A stretch of DNA of 64,000 nucleotides from Reichenbachiella faecimaris (GCF_900176375.1 NZ_FWYF01000002.1:62001-126000), one strand, 5' to 3'. Positions 1-8,684 are shown, numbered from the stretch's first letter. The notes: generated by a model not told the origin, from the sequence alone. Program-made: numbers and translations.

Positions 1-77
1 TTGACTGCCGTCTGTTCGTTGAGCCTGAACTGTACTGGACGGATCATCATGATCGTAGATGTTGTATTTACTCCCAT
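1..77 (-). CDS. CtlX-like arginine deiminase-related hydrolase, N-terminal fragment
   Basis: This is only the first 25 codons of a gene that runs off the left edge of the window. The reading frame opens with an ATG one base after the TGA stop of the next gene. It contains the residues TIMMIRPVQFRLNEQTAV. That signature (MIRP followed by NEQTAVNN) is typical of amidinotransferase-fold proteins annotated as CtlX, a citrulline-utilisation hydrolase of Bacteroidota. The tight spacing suggests co-transcription with the downstream-numbered amidinotransferase gene. The rest of the protein, including its catalytic residues, lies outside the window, so the function rests on the N-terminal motif and the context. 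Confidence 0.6.
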   Translation of the reverse strand, partial: MGVNTTSTIMMIRPVQFRLNEQTAV

Positions 78-78
78 A

Positions 79-999
79 TCAGTAGGCTCTTTCTAGTGGT
101 AGAGTAGAACATCTCAAAAGGCCTTCCATTTTGGCCGTTTCACTGTAAGGCACTTTTTCAACCTTAAAGCCTCTTCGTTCCAGCTCGTCATTCAGTCGAG
201 TAAATCCTTGCTCGCTAATAATAATTTCTGGCGAAATGGAGAACACATTAGAGTTCATGTGGTACATTTCATCCTTGGAGATCTCTAGGCAGTTTTCCTG
301 ACCAAAATGGCTCACTACCAGTTCGTAATCTCTTTCGTTTTTGAAACCACCCTTGTAGATGATACATTGATCATTGCCAATCGGCTGAAAACAACAGTCG
401 AGATGTAAGGCGTTTTCTTTGGGGTCATCATCAGACTTCTTGAGCTCAAAAGCATAAAACTCACAGTTTGGGAACTGATCTCTCAAAAATTCCACACCTG
501 CACGGTTAGTCCTACTTACCTTGTACTTGTTGTAATCCTCATCTTCCGAATAGCCAATATAGAGTTTCTCCTTCCATGGCATCACGTCCCCGCCTTCAGC
601 ATAAGCACCTTCTGGCATTCTTAAGATCTGTTCAGGGTTGATTTGATCAAGCAAATAATTAATACCATCCCTTTCGCTCGCTCGATCATCAATAATGTTA
701 GGGACGATGAATTTATCACCAATCACGAAACCAATATCACGTGCAAACACCTGATTGGTATCAGAGAGTACCTCAGGTCGATAAACTTCAACTCCATATT
801 TTTTAAGTGCGCTAGCTACAGCTTCCATTTCATTTATTATGTCTTCCTCTTTTGGGAAGGTTCCATCGAGAATGTGTTCCCTTGATTTGGGATCGTATGC
901 TTCTTCGATAGCAGGTACTCCACCAAAACTTTCGCCTGTACCAAGTACAACCGACTTCAGCGGAGCAGTTTCGTCTTTAATTAAAATATTAATCATCAA
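79..999 (-). CDS. Amidinotransferase/DDAH-family guanidino-group hydrolase
   Basis: A 306-residue cytosolic protein of the pentein (amidinotransferase / dimethylarginine dimethylaminohydrolase) fold. The expected signatures appear in order: FARD at residues 85-88, EGGD at 135-138, the catalytic His in LHLDCCF (about His199), and the nucleophilic Cys in LRCSTLPL near the C-terminus (about Cys297). Members of this fold hydrolyse or transfer guanidino groups of arginine-like substrates to give citrulline or ornithine derivatives. It is followed within one base by the CtlX-like gene and is divergent from an arginine decarboxylase gene, so a role in arginine, agmatine or methylarginine turnover is likely. 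The exact substrate cannot be read from the sequence. A TAAATTTG element (complement of 1019-1026) could be the -7 box of its promoter. Confidence 0.78.
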   Translation of the reverse strand: MMINILIKDETAPLKSVVLGTGESFGGVPAIEEAYDPKSREHILDGTFPKEEDIINEMEAVASALKKYGVEVYRPEVLSDTNQVFARDIGFVIGDKFIVPNIIDDRASERDGINYLLDQINPEQILRMPEGAYAEGGDVMPWKEKLYIGYSEDEDYNKYKVSRTNRAGVEFLRDQFPNCEFYAFELKKSDDDPKENALHLDCCFQPIGNDQCIIYKGGFKNERDYELVVSHFGQENCLEISKDEMYHMNSNVFSISPEIIISEQGFTRLNDELERRGFKVEKVPYSETAKMEGLLRCSTLPLERAY

Positions 1000-1120
1000 A
1001 TTCGGGTTTTTGGGACGGCAAATTTAACAGGAATTTTAGCAATTACGATGATGCGTATTAAACATAAATTTGCAGATATTTGCTCGTTTACTTAAGCTCT
1101 AATTTTACCTTGCTGTTTAA

Positions 1121-2512
1121 ATGAAAAAGTACCGTGACTTAATTGACCAAACCTTTTATTTTCCTACTCAGGAATTTGACGTAAAGAACAACCAGCTATT
1201 CTTTAATGGGGTAAATCTCATGAACATCATCAAAGAGCATGGTACACCACTCAAACTAACCTATCTGCCCAAGATTTCTGAAAACATCCAAAACGCAAAA
1301 GCAATATTTGCTGAAGCGATCAAGAAAAAGAAATATAACGGAAGCTATACCTATTGCTACTGCACGAAGTCAAACCATTTTTCTTTTGTGCTCGAGGAAG
1401 CTTTAAAAAACAATATCCATATCGAGACTTCCTCTGCTTACGACATTTCTATTGTGGAGGCTTTGTTCGAAAGAGGGTTGATCACTAAAGACACCTACAT
1501 CATTTGTAATGGATACAAGCGTCCACATTATTTAGAAAAGATTACTCAGTTGCTTAATGCTGGGTTCAAAAATTGCTTGCCCATTTTGGATAACCTGATG
1601 GAACTGGATTACTATGAGGAGCATGTGAAGAAGCCGTTCAATATGGGCATGAGGCTCGCCGCAGATGAAGAACCTAACTTCGAATTCTACACTTCTCGCC
1701 TCGGGATTAGATATGGAGATGTCATTGATTACTATCAAAACAGAATCAAGGATAAATCTAAGGGCCAGCTAAAAATGCTTCATTATTTTATCAATACAGG
1801 AATAAAAGATACTGCCTACTACTGGAGTGAACTCAGCAGATTTGTGTACAAATATGCTGAACTAAAAAAGGTTTGCCCTGAGCTTGAAGCCGTGGATATT
1901 GGAGGTGGTTTTCCTATAAAGAACTCCTTGCATTTTGAATATGATTATAAGTACATGGCAGAGCAAATCATTGAAAACATTCAATGGATTTGTAAAAAGA
2001 ACAGTGTAGAAGAACCAAACATCTTCACAGAATTTGGCAGCTATACTGTAGCCGAAAGTGGAGCCACTATCTATTCCGTACTTGACCAAAAGCTGCAAAA
2101 CGACAAAGAGCTCTGGTATATGATGGACGGTTCGTTCATCACGCATATCCCTGATGTATGGGGTCTCAATGCGAAATTTATCATGCTGCCCATCAACCTT
2201 TGGAACAACCAATTTCACAGAGTCAACATTGGAGGATTAACGTGCGATAGTATGGACTATTATGACTCAGAAGCGCACATTGGAGAATTGTTTTTACCAG
2301 TTATTGAAAAAGAACAAACCATGTATTTCGGATTTTTCCATACTGGAGCTTATCAGGAGTCCTTGGGTGGTTATGGCGGCATTCAGCATTGTCTAATTCC
2401 TGCTCCTAAGCATATTTTAGTAGAAAAAGATGACAACGGAAAGATGTCAACTCGCGTATTTGCTGAGGAGCAGTCGAGCGAACAAATGATGGAGATATTG
2501 GGTTATAAATAA
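1121..2512 (+). CDS. Arginine decarboxylase-like PLP enzyme (fold III)
   Basis: A 463-residue PLP-dependent decarboxylase of the alanine-racemase fold (Orn/DAP/Arg decarboxylase group 2). The PLP-binding lysine is in CTKSNH (about Lys83). A glycine-rich phosphate-binding loop GGGFP lies near residue 261, and the second-subunit catalytic Cys-Asp is in LTCDSMD (about Cys375). Bacteroidota proteins of this length and sequence are usually annotated arginine decarboxylase, which makes agmatine for polyamine synthesis. The divergent amidinotransferase gene fits arginine metabolism. Diaminopimelate, ornithine or carboxynorspermidine decarboxylase are alternatives that cannot be excluded by eye. It probably stands alone in transcription, with about 94 bases before the next gene. 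Confidence 0.75.
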   Translation: MKKYRDLIDQTFYFPTQEFDVKNNQLFFNGVNLMNIIKEHGTPLKLTYLPKISENIQNAKAIFAEAIKKKKYNGSYTYCYCTKSNHFSFVLEEALKNNIHIETSSAYDISIVEALFERGLITKDTYIICNGYKRPHYLEKITQLLNAGFKNCLPILDNLMELDYYEEHVKKPFNMGMRLAADEEPNFEFYTSRLGIRYGDVIDYYQNRIKDKSKGQLKMLHYFINTGIKDTAYYWSELSRFVYKYAELKKVCPELEAVDIGGGFPIKNSLHFEYDYKYMAEQIIENIQWICKKNSVEEPNIFTEFGSYTVAESGATIYSVLDQKLQNDKELWYMMDGSFITHIPDVWGLNAKFIMLPINLWNNQFHRVNIGGLTCDSMDYYDSEAHIGELFLPVIEKEQTMYFGFFHTGAYQESLGGYGGIQHCLIPAPKHILVEKDDNGKMSTRVFAEEQSSEQMMEILGYK

Positions 2513-2606
2513 TCTGGAATTCCCATGATTCTTTTTGACATTTGATCTGAAGACCGTTCAAATATTCGCATTTTCTCATAGTTTCGTAAAAAATAAACAT
2601 TAGCGC

Positions 2607-3335
2607 TTGAACACTAGTCTTGTCATTATTCCTACTTTCAATGAAAAAGAAAACATTGAAGATATCATAAGAGCCGTTTTCAGTTTGAAAGCTGGGTTTG
2701 ATATTTTGGTGGTGGATGACAATTCGCCAGACCGCACAGCAGATATTGTAAAAAAAATACAGCCAGAATTTGAAGCCCTCCAATTGCTAGAAAGAGAGGG
2801 AAAATCAGGATTAGGCACTGCCTACCTAGCAGGTTTTCATTACGCCTTGGAAAAGGGCTATGAATATATATTTGAAATGGATGCAGATTTCTCTCACAAT
2901 CCAAAAGATTTGATTAGACTGAGAGAAGCCTGTGAAGCTGGAGAAGATTTAGCAATTGGCTCAAGATATATTTCTGGTGTCAATGTAGTCAACTGGCCAA
3001 TGGATCGCGTGCTGATGTCATATTGCGCTAGTATCTATGTGCAGTTCATTACTGGCATACCCATCAAAGACACTACTGCCGGCTTTAAATGTTATACGCG
3101 CAAAGTGTTAGAAACTATTGGGCCAGATAATGTGCACTTCGTAGGTTATGCTTTCCAAATCGAAATGAAATTTTTGGCTTGGAAGTATGGCTTCAAGCTC
3201 AAGGAAGTACCGATTATATTTACAGATAGAACCAAAGGACAATCCAAAATGTCCAGAGGTATTTTCAAAGAAGCTGTGTTCGGAGTGATTCAGATGAAAA
3301 TCAAAAGCCTGTTCAAGAGTTATATTCCTTCTTAA
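2607..3335 (+). CDS. Polyprenol monophosphomannose synthase-like glycosyltransferase family 2
   Basis: A 242-residue GT2 (GT-A fold) enzyme resembling dolichyl/polyprenyl-phosphate mannose synthases. It has the N-terminal nucleotide-sugar signature IIPTFNEKENI, the VVDDNSPD loop, and the metal-binding EMDADFSHNP motif near residue 92. There is no C-terminal membrane-anchor domain, so it matches the short soluble DPM1 type. It should transfer a sugar from a nucleotide sugar to a membrane polyprenyl phosphate for later glycan or lipoprotein modification. The only in-frame start before the conserved N-terminus is a TTG, placed right at the LVIIPTFN strand. The real N-terminus may therefore be this TTG. 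Neighbours are unrelated. Confidence 0.85.
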   Translation: MNTSLVIIPTFNEKENIEDIIRAVFSLKAGFDILVVDDNSPDRTADIVKKIQPEFEALQLLEREGKSGLGTAYLAGFHYALEKGYEYIFEMDADFSHNPKDLIRLREACEAGEDLAIGSRYISGVNVVNWPMDRVLMSYCASIYVQFITGIPIKDTTAGFKCYTRKVLETIGPDNVHFVGYAFQIEMKFLAWKYGFKLKEVPIIFTDRTKGQSKMSRGIFKEAVFGVIQMKIKSLFKSYIPS

Positions 3336-3446
3336 AAATCAGATCAATATTTTTTATTATCACATCACCATAACTGATGCTTATGGCGACACCTCCGCAG
3401 ACCACTTTACGTTCTTTGTAGTGTCATAACCTTAATTAGAATAATC

Positions 3447-3890
3447 ATGAAGGAAAATAAAGTAATCATTGAAAAATTGAATTCGCTACTTGCTGATTAT
3501 CAAATCTATTATCAGAATCTCAGAGGCTTCCATTGGAATATCCAGGGTAAAGAATTTTTTGAGTTGCATGTTAAGTTTGAAGAACTCTACACGGATGCAT
3601 CTGTGAAAGTAGATGAAATTGCCGAACGTATACTGACAGTTGGCGGAACGCCACTTCATAGTTTTGAAGACTATTTGGCGACAGCTCACATCAAGCCTGT
3701 GAAGAATGTTCACGAAGGTGAAATTTCTGTAAAAACAGTAGTTTCCAATCTTGAGCAGATCATAACACAAGAAAAGGAGTTGAAGGAAATTGCTGGAGAT
3801 GCTCATGACAGTGGCACGGAAGATCAGATGTCAGCCTTGATTGAGGAGCAGGAAAAGACGCTTTGGATGTACAAGGCATGGCTGAAGTAA
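3447..3890 (+). CDS. dps: Dps family DNA-starvation/ferritin-like protein
   Basis: A 147-residue four-helix-bundle ferritin-like protein. The Dps dinuclear ferroxidase residues are visible: His in FHWNIQG (about residue 29), then His and Glu in ELHVKFEELYTD, and Asp/Glu in VDEIAERI. Dps forms a dodecamer that oxidises iron with hydrogen peroxide, stores it, and shields DNA in stationary phase. The length is normal for the family, and the start is an ATG with no competing upstream start. It is monocistronic: a strong stem-loop followed by T residues lies just after the stop, and the next genes are on the other strand. Confidence 0.9.
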   Translation: MKENKVIIEKLNSLLADYQIYYQNLRGFHWNIQGKEFFELHVKFEELYTDASVKVDEIAERILTVGGTPLHSFEDYLATAHIKPVKNVHEGEISVKTVVSNLEQIITQEKELKEIAGDAHDSGTEDQMSALIEEQEKTLWMYKAWLK

Positions 3891-3911
3891 GCCCATAATG
3901 AGAATTACGAA

Positions 3912-3949
3912 AAAAGGAGAGCCCTATAAAAATGGATGGCTCTCCTTTT
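3912..3949. terminator. Bidirectional intrinsic terminator between dps and vapC-like gene
   Basis: An inverted repeat pairs AAAAGGAGAGCC (3912-3923) with GGCTCTCCTTTT (3938-3949) across a 14-base loop. A-rich and T-rich flanks lie on either side. The two genes converge here, so the hairpin can serve both strands. Confidence 0.8.
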
Positions 3950-3951
3950 GT

Positions 3952-4362
3952 TCACATAAAAATATTTGTCAGGTATTCGTTCCGGATGTCTCGATAGATG
4001 TAAAAATCAGAATCAATAGTCGCTATTTCCTTTTGGCCCTTCACCTCGGCCACTACAACCAATGAAGCATCAGCCAAATCCATAGGCACATCATCAAATT
4101 TTTGTGTCAAATCAACCAGCCTCCTCAGGTGGTTTTCATTGAGATCAAATAATCTCAATCCCCCTCGTTCTATCCATTTCAAAAAGGCAATCTGAGCTTT
4201 TGTGCTAAAATCCAACATCTGGCTCACCTCTGTAACCACTGGCCATGTCGTCCATAATTGACCTTCATATTTTTTGATAAAATCCAGCGCACGTGAGTGA
4301 TATTTGTCCGAGCGATCAAAGAGTGCAATTAATGGGCCTGCATCAATGAGAATGCTTTTCAT
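3952..4362 (-). CDS. PIN-domain toxin (VapC-like ribonuclease)
   Basis: A 136-residue PIN-domain protein. The acidic metal-binding residues expected for the family are present: Asp in ILIDAGPLIALFD near the N-terminus, Glu in VVTEVSQML, Asp in DLADASLVV, and Asp in TIDSDFYIY near the C-terminus. VapC-type toxins are Mg-dependent RNases held inactive by a partner antitoxin. I chose the internal ATG at 4362 because it directly precedes the PIN beta-strand; the longer frame to 4452 adds residues unlike the family. With this start the gene overlaps the 3' end of the antitoxin gene by 20 bases, the usual arrangement for translational coupling. Confidence 0.82.
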   Translation of the reverse strand: MKSILIDAGPLIALFDRSDKYHSRALDFIKKYEGQLWTTWPVVTEVSQMLDFSTKAQIAFLKWIERGGLRLFDLNENHLRRLVDLTQKFDDVPMDLADASLVVVAEVKGQKEIATIDSDFYIYRDIRNEYLTNIFM

Positions 4363-4591
4363 GCAGTTTTTTTCGTAATTTAGATTTGTAACTAGCCGAA
4401 CGATCACCATCTCCACTTTCTCCAGCACCAAAAAGATCCTCTCCCAATCCATAAGGCTGCTTTATTTCCTTTTCTTTGCTAAAGTACATTGCCAATGCCT
4501 CCTTCACCACATCCGTTTTTGACATATTATTGAGTTCACTATAATTCTTTAGCGTCTTTTCTGTGTCTTTATCGAGTCTTACATTCAGCAT
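4343..4591 (-). CDS. Ribbon-helix-helix antitoxin partner of PIN toxin
   Basis: An 82-residue protein whose first 45 residues (MLNVRLDKDTEKTLKNYSE, then MSKTDVVKEAL) match the ribbon-helix-helix fold: a short beta strand, helix A, a turn, and helix B. The Gly/Glu-rich middle and basic C-terminal tail are the likely toxin-binding part. Such antitoxins bind their own promoter and neutralise the downstream VapC-like RNase. The order antitoxin then toxin with a short overlap is typical. The start lies close to a repeated TATTACA/TGTAATA stretch (about 4604-4622), a plausible autoregulatory operator, although this was not tested. Confidence 0.78.
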   Translation of the reverse strand: MLNVRLDKDTEKTLKNYSELNNMSKTDVVKEALAMYFSKEKEIKQPYGLGEDLFGAGESGDGDRSASYKSKLRKKLHEKHSH

Positions 4592-4642
4592 AACTTAATG
4601 ATTGTATTACAAGTGTAATACTTATTGTTGAGAATTCAAAAT

Positions 4643-7030
4643 CTACTCATCTCGCAAGACTTTGGATGGGTTGGTATTAGCTGCTTGCCAGGTTTGAGAA
4701 CCTACTACAATCAACCCTAACACTGCCACAATCGCCACTCCAAAAAGCATCACTCCAGCTCCTATTTCTACTCTGAATGCAATGAAATTCATCCAAGAAT
4801 TATTAATAACCCAAGTAAGTGGTACACTTATGATCACTGCCAACAATAGCAATTTGGCAAATCCTTTGGATAAAATAAATATCAATGCCTGATTACTTGC
4901 GCCAAGTACTTTCCGAATGGAGACCTCCTTTAATCTACTTTGGGTGCTGAATACGACCATTCCCATCAGTCCAAGGCAAGCTATTATGATTGCCAGAAAT
5001 GATATAAACGATACTATTTTGGTTAGATCACCAAACATCAAATCTGCGAAAAATGCAATTTCATCACTCATCAGTTTATACTCAATTTTTAGATCTGGAT
5101 TGACTTTTTCCCAAGCGGTTTCTATACTCTCGATAGCCTGTTCATAACTAGAAGAATTGACTCTGACCTGCAAAATTCCGAACTCTTTTGGATTATAAAT
5201 CAATGCCATTGGTTTGATCGAAGAAAGAAAGGTTTCATGATTGTAATTTTTCATGACTCCTATCACTTCATAACTAATGGAGTCCTCGAGAACCACAATC
5301 TGACCAATAGCATCTAATGGATGTGGATAACCAAAACTTGTTGACGCCTCTTCATTGATTACTAATTTTCTTTGATTAATGTCTTTTGTGAAACTTGAAC
5401 CTGCTACAAGTGTGAGCCCCATGTTTTCTACATAGTCCTCATCTACCTCAAAATACTGCAATTCCTTTTCCACCTTATCTATTAATACTGTCGTAGATGT
5501 ACTCGATCCCGATGCAGGCACAAATCCAGCCGCAGACACACTTCGTATTTCAGGATAGGTAAGCAGCTCATGTTTAAGCTGATTTGAGTCGGTATTATTC
5601 AATTTGACTACGACGATATTGTCCGCTTCGAAACCATAGTCCGAATCGACCATAAAGTTCATTTGATCATAAATCAATTTGACCGTGATGACTAAAAAGA
5701 CAGATAAGCCAAACTGCGCAACGATCAGTGCATTTCTTAACCCTAGCTTGGAAAACACCTTTACTCCTGATAGATTCTTAAGAGCCTGTAAAGCTCTCAC
5801 AGAAGAATGAAAAGAAGCTGGTACAATCCCGGCCAAGAAGCCAACTGCAATAGAAAAAGCCAAACAAATCAGGTAGACTTCAAGAGATTGATTCAGATTC
5901 CAGTCCAGCAATTGACTGAAATTCAAATCAAGGAAAATAGGTTCCATGAGTTGCACAATTCCCAAAGAAAACACAAACGCAAGCACAGAGATGATGATCG
6001 ATTCAGTAAGGAATTGCATCAAAATCTGAAACCTGACTGCTCCAAACACCTTTCTTATACCTACTTCTCTCGCTCTGTTCAACGAGCGAGCAATGGATAG
6101 ATTGGTATAATTAAAGCATGAAGAAACAATAACGACGATGGCCATTCCGGCCAAAAAGTACACAAAGATCATGGGAATACCAGGCCCTATTTGATTCCCT
6201 ATCATAGGCCCTGGACTGATGGCTCGAATATTTTGCAAATAAAATTCGGCATCCATATCATCCATTGCCCCATACTGTTCATCACTGATTATAGCCAAAT
6301 TCTTTTCAATTGTTTCTGGCTCTATATTTTCCTCAAGTTTCACATAAGTCCATGTCCAAGATCTGTTCCTCCAAGACATCAGATTCTCAGGAAGAGTTTC
6401 TTTCTTGACTAAGGACTCCAAGGTAGCCATAGAAGCTAAACCATCAAACTTGATATGTGATTTGCCTTCTATCCTTTTTAGTACGCCAGTCACTTTGTAG
6501 CTCCCTAACTCTCCTACAATTATGGTTTCACCTACAGGATTTTCTTTGTTAAAAAGTTTTTCTGCAGTTTCTTTTGAGAGCACTACTGAATAAGGTTCCA
6601 ATAAGGCCGTCTCTGAATTTCCATACTCAAACTCATATTGAAACATGTTGAAGAATGAGGGATCTGCAAAGAATCCAGACAACGGAATGTTCACGTCTTG
6701 CATCAACTTGACCCACCCATTGCCAAAACCACGAGTCAGTCTCGTATAGCTAGAAACTCCAGTATATTTCCTTGCTAATTCCTCAGCCAATGGCATAGGG
6801 GAAGTGGCCATTCCTTCGACAATGGCATCCAGATCACTTCGCGTGTGATTGATTCTATAAATCCCATCCGCTTCTGTATTGAATCTATCATAGCTAAACT
6901 GATCAGCCAAAAGCATAATGATGATAAGACAAATGGACAAACTAAATGAAAGTCCGAAAACATTGATGAACGAAAACAATTTATGCTTCCGAATGTTTCT
7001 GATAGAGATTTTGAAGTAGTTGTAGAACAT
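4643..7030 (-). CDS. FtsX/MacB-type ABC transporter permease
   Basis: A protein of about 795 residues with the double FtsX-permease architecture common in Bacteroidota. An N-terminal membrane helix (about 15-45) is followed by a large periplasmic MacB-like domain, three helices (about 285-440), a second periplasmic domain, and three C-terminal helices (about 665-790). The conserved RSLNRAREVGIRKVFGA and RLKEVSIRKVLGAS motifs mark the cytoplasmic coupling segments after each domain. I chose the ATG at 7030 (MFYNYFKISIRNIRKHK); an ATG at 7054 adds eight residues. No ATP-binding subunit is encoded nearby, so the partner ATPase must be elsewhere. Family members move lipoproteins, peptides or antimicrobials, but the substrate here is unknown. 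Confidence 0.82.
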   Translation of the reverse strand: MFYNYFKISIRNIRKHKLFSFINVFGLSFSLSICLIIIMLLADQFSYDRFNTEADGIYRINHTRSDLDAIVEGMATSPMPLAEELARKYTGVSSYTRLTRGFGNGWVKLMQDVNIPLSGFFADPSFFNMFQYEFEYGNSETALLEPYSVVLSKETAEKLFNKENPVGETIIVGELGSYKVTGVLKRIEGKSHIKFDGLASMATLESLVKKETLPENLMSWRNRSWTWTYVKLEENIEPETIEKNLAIISDEQYGAMDDMDAEFYLQNIRAISPGPMIGNQIGPGIPMIFVYFLAGMAIVVIVSSCFNYTNLSIARSLNRAREVGIRKVFGAVRFQILMQFLTESIIISVLAFVFSLGIVQLMEPIFLDLNFSQLLDWNLNQSLEVYLICLAFSIAVGFLAGIVPASFHSSVRALQALKNLSGVKVFSKLGLRNALIVAQFGLSVFLVITVKLIYDQMNFMVDSDYGFEADNIVVVKLNNTDSNQLKHELLTYPEIRSVSAAGFVPASGSSTSTTVLIDKVEKELQYFEVDEDYVENMGLTLVAGSSFTKDINQRKLVINEEASTSFGYPHPLDAIGQIVVLEDSISYEVIGVMKNYNHETFLSSIKPMALIYNPKEFGILQVRVNSSSYEQAIESIETAWEKVNPDLKIEYKLMSDEIAFFADLMFGDLTKIVSFISFLAIIIACLGLMGMVVFSTQSRLKEVSIRKVLGASNQALIFILSKGFAKLLLLAVIISVPLTWVINNSWMNFIAFRVEIGAGVMLFGVAIVAVLGLIVVGSQTWQAANTNPSKVLRDE

Positions 7031-7085
7031 AATGACGTTTTTGAGTTTGGTCATTGGACTACAGTATGGATGCCTTGGTTACAAC

Positions 7086-7535
7086 TTAGAATTGATTTAG
7101 TTTGTTGAGTTCCTTAACCAGTTGCTTTGCTGTTTTGTAGCCAACAATTGTTTCACTGTTTTTTTGATCACTAGATATATAAATCATAGTGGGCAAACCA
7201 CTAATTCCAAAATGCTTTGCCAGTTGCTTTCCTGTAAAGTTCTCTCCCTGAAATTCAATAAGCGTCGGACTATCAAAATCGACTTTTACGGCATAGAATT
7301 TTTCATTCAACAGGTCAATTACCTTATCATCCCTAAATGTTGTTTTTTCCATCTTTTTGCACCAGCCGCACCATTTCGCTGTAAATTCAATGAATATAGG
7401 CCTTGGACTTTCTATAGAAAGCGTTTGAGCGGACTCCAAATCATTCCAGTTTATCTGCTCATCATTATTCACATTTGCATGAGAAAAAAATGGCGGCAGC
7501 CATACAAATAGAAATAGCATTTTCCTAAAGTTCAT
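7086..7535 (-). CDS. Periplasmic thioredoxin-fold protein (CGWC)
   Basis: A 149-residue exported protein. A hydrophobic leader (about residues 1-19) precedes a thioredoxin fold with the active site WCGWCKK at about residues 56-62 and the cis-proline region SGLPTMIYI near residue 117. It resembles the DsbD C-terminal-domain or thioredoxin_7 group that carries electrons or keeps periplasmic cysteines reduced. It stands alone between the permease and the SDR gene, so its partner is unknown. Confidence 0.82.
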   Translation of the reverse strand: MNFRKMLFLFVWLPPFFSHANVNNDEQINWNDLESAQTLSIESPRPIFIEFTAKWCGWCKKMEKTTFRDDKVIDLLNEKFYAVKVDFDSPTLIEFQGENFTGKQLAKHFGISGLPTMIYISSDQKNSETIVGYKTAKQLVKELNKLNQF

Positions 7536-7675
7536 GACACAAAAATACAGAGATCTATAGTTTAACCCAGACGCCTTGAAATAGGTTCATTAGTAGTCAC
7601 ACTGCAAATAATTACGATCTGAAATTTTTATTTACTTAGATGCGTATTAATTTAACCTTCCAATAAGAGAAAAAG

Positions 7676-8437
7676 ATGTACATCAACCTATCAGGATTAA
7701 ACATTTTAGTTACCGGAGCCAGCAAAGGAATTGGCAAATCCATCGCATCTAAACTAGCAGAGGCAGGTGCAACAGTGGCCGTTCATTACAACAAAAATAT
7801 GAGAGAGGCCGAAAACTTAGCCCACGTGCTGGGCAATGAGTCTCGTGCTTTTCAAGCTGATCTTTCAAAAAAAGACGAAGCTGCCAATTTGTTTGATCGA
7901 GTCATACTGGAAATGGGTAGCATTGAGATTCTTGTCAACAATGCTGGCGTGGCAAAAGCAGCCGAAATAGATGGTAAAGAGGCAGATTGGATCAAATCCT
8001 GGAATGAAACGATTCAAGTCAATCTGACATCAGCAGGTATTCTTTGCAAAAAAACCATTGAGCACTTTCTAAAAAGAAATAGCGCAGGAAGAATTATTAA
8101 CATCACCTCCAGAGCAGCCTATCGAGGAGATACAGCAGAGTATATGGCCTATGCTGCCTCCAAAGCTGGGCTGGTGTCATTAACTCAGACGATTGCAAGA
8201 GCCTATGGCAAAGATGGGATTAAAGCCTTTAATATAGCCCCAGGATTCGTGCGAACAGACATGGCTAAAGAGGCCATGGAAAAATATGGTACTGAACATG
8301 CTACTGCAGATATTTCGCTAGAGCGAATGACTGAACCTAAAGATATTGCTCCAATGGTAACCTTCTTAGCCAGCGGCATGGCTGATCATGCCACTGGTAG
8401 TACCATTGATATGAATGCAGCCAGTTATGTCCATTAA
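7676..8437 (+). CDS. Short-chain dehydrogenase/reductase
   Basis: A 253-residue classical SDR. The cofactor-binding motif TGASKGIG is at about residues 14-21, NNAG is near 87, and the catalytic Ser-Tyr-Lys triad is visible with YMAYAASKAG (about Tyr159, Lys163). The C-terminal GSTIDMNAA segment corresponds to the usual G-x-x-x-x-V-D-G end. The sequence looks like the FabG-type 3-oxoacyl-ACP reductase subgroup, but substrate specificity cannot be read from motifs. The gene ends inside the 3' end of a small gene on the opposite strand. Confidence 0.85.
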   Translation: MYINLSGLNILVTGASKGIGKSIASKLAEAGATVAVHYNKNMREAENLAHVLGNESRAFQADLSKKDEAANLFDRVILEMGSIEILVNNAGVAKAAEIDGKEADWIKSWNETIQVNLTSAGILCKKTIEHFLKRNSAGRIINITSRAAYRGDTAEYMAYAASKAGLVSLTQTIARAYGKDGIKAFNIAPGFVRTDMAKEAMEKYGTEHATADISLERMTEPKDIAPMVTFLASGMADHATGSTIDMNAASYVH

Positions 8438-8553
8438 TCAGGACCAATCACAACAAAAAGAAAAAGAAGAAACAGGAACATAAACACATAAAAAAGTAAA
8501 TCTGTCCTAAAGTAATTCTTGTATTTTAAATAAAATTCTTTCAGTTTTTTCAT
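8434..8553 (-). CDS. 39-residue single-pass membrane microprotein
   Basis: An ATG at 8553 opens a 39-codon frame ending with TAA at 8434-8436, which overlaps the SDR stop region. The product starts with a basic, aromatic N-terminus (MKKLKEFYLKYKNYFRTD), followed by about 18 uninterrupted hydrophobic residues (LLFYVFMFLFLLFLFVVI) and a short GPD tail. This is the layout of a single-pass inner-membrane microprotein with the N-terminus inside. A basic head followed by a clean membrane helix is unlikely to arise by chance in a noncoding gap. It lies divergently upstream of pruA. I do not know its function. Confidence 0.55.
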   Translation of the reverse strand: MKKLKEFYLKYKNYFRTDLLFYVFMFLFLLFLFVVIGPD

Positions 8554-8622
8554 CACGTACTATTTTGGCTTGTTAGGTCAAAAACCTGAATTTTCCGCTA
8601 AAATAATATGTATTTATCCAAT

Positions 8623-8651
8623 ACCCATTATATGGGTCTTTCTTACCTTTG
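8623..8651 (+). promoter_or_regulatory. Putative pruA promoter with overlapping palindromic operator
   Basis: The perfect inverted repeat ACCCAT-TAT-ATGGGT (8623-8637) sits just upstream of TACCTTTG (8644-8651), which fits the Bacteroidota -7 consensus TAnnTTTG. The palindrome occupies the space between the -33 and -7 positions, where a bound protein would block transcription. Regulation of pruA by a dimeric regulator is inferred. Confidence 0.45.
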
Positions 8652-8684
8652 TGCAAATTCATTGAATACTAAAGAATAAACAAT

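Noticed and set aside
4643-7030. Complete MacAB-type efflux system
   Set aside because: Only the permease is present; no ATPase or membrane-fusion gene lies nearby.
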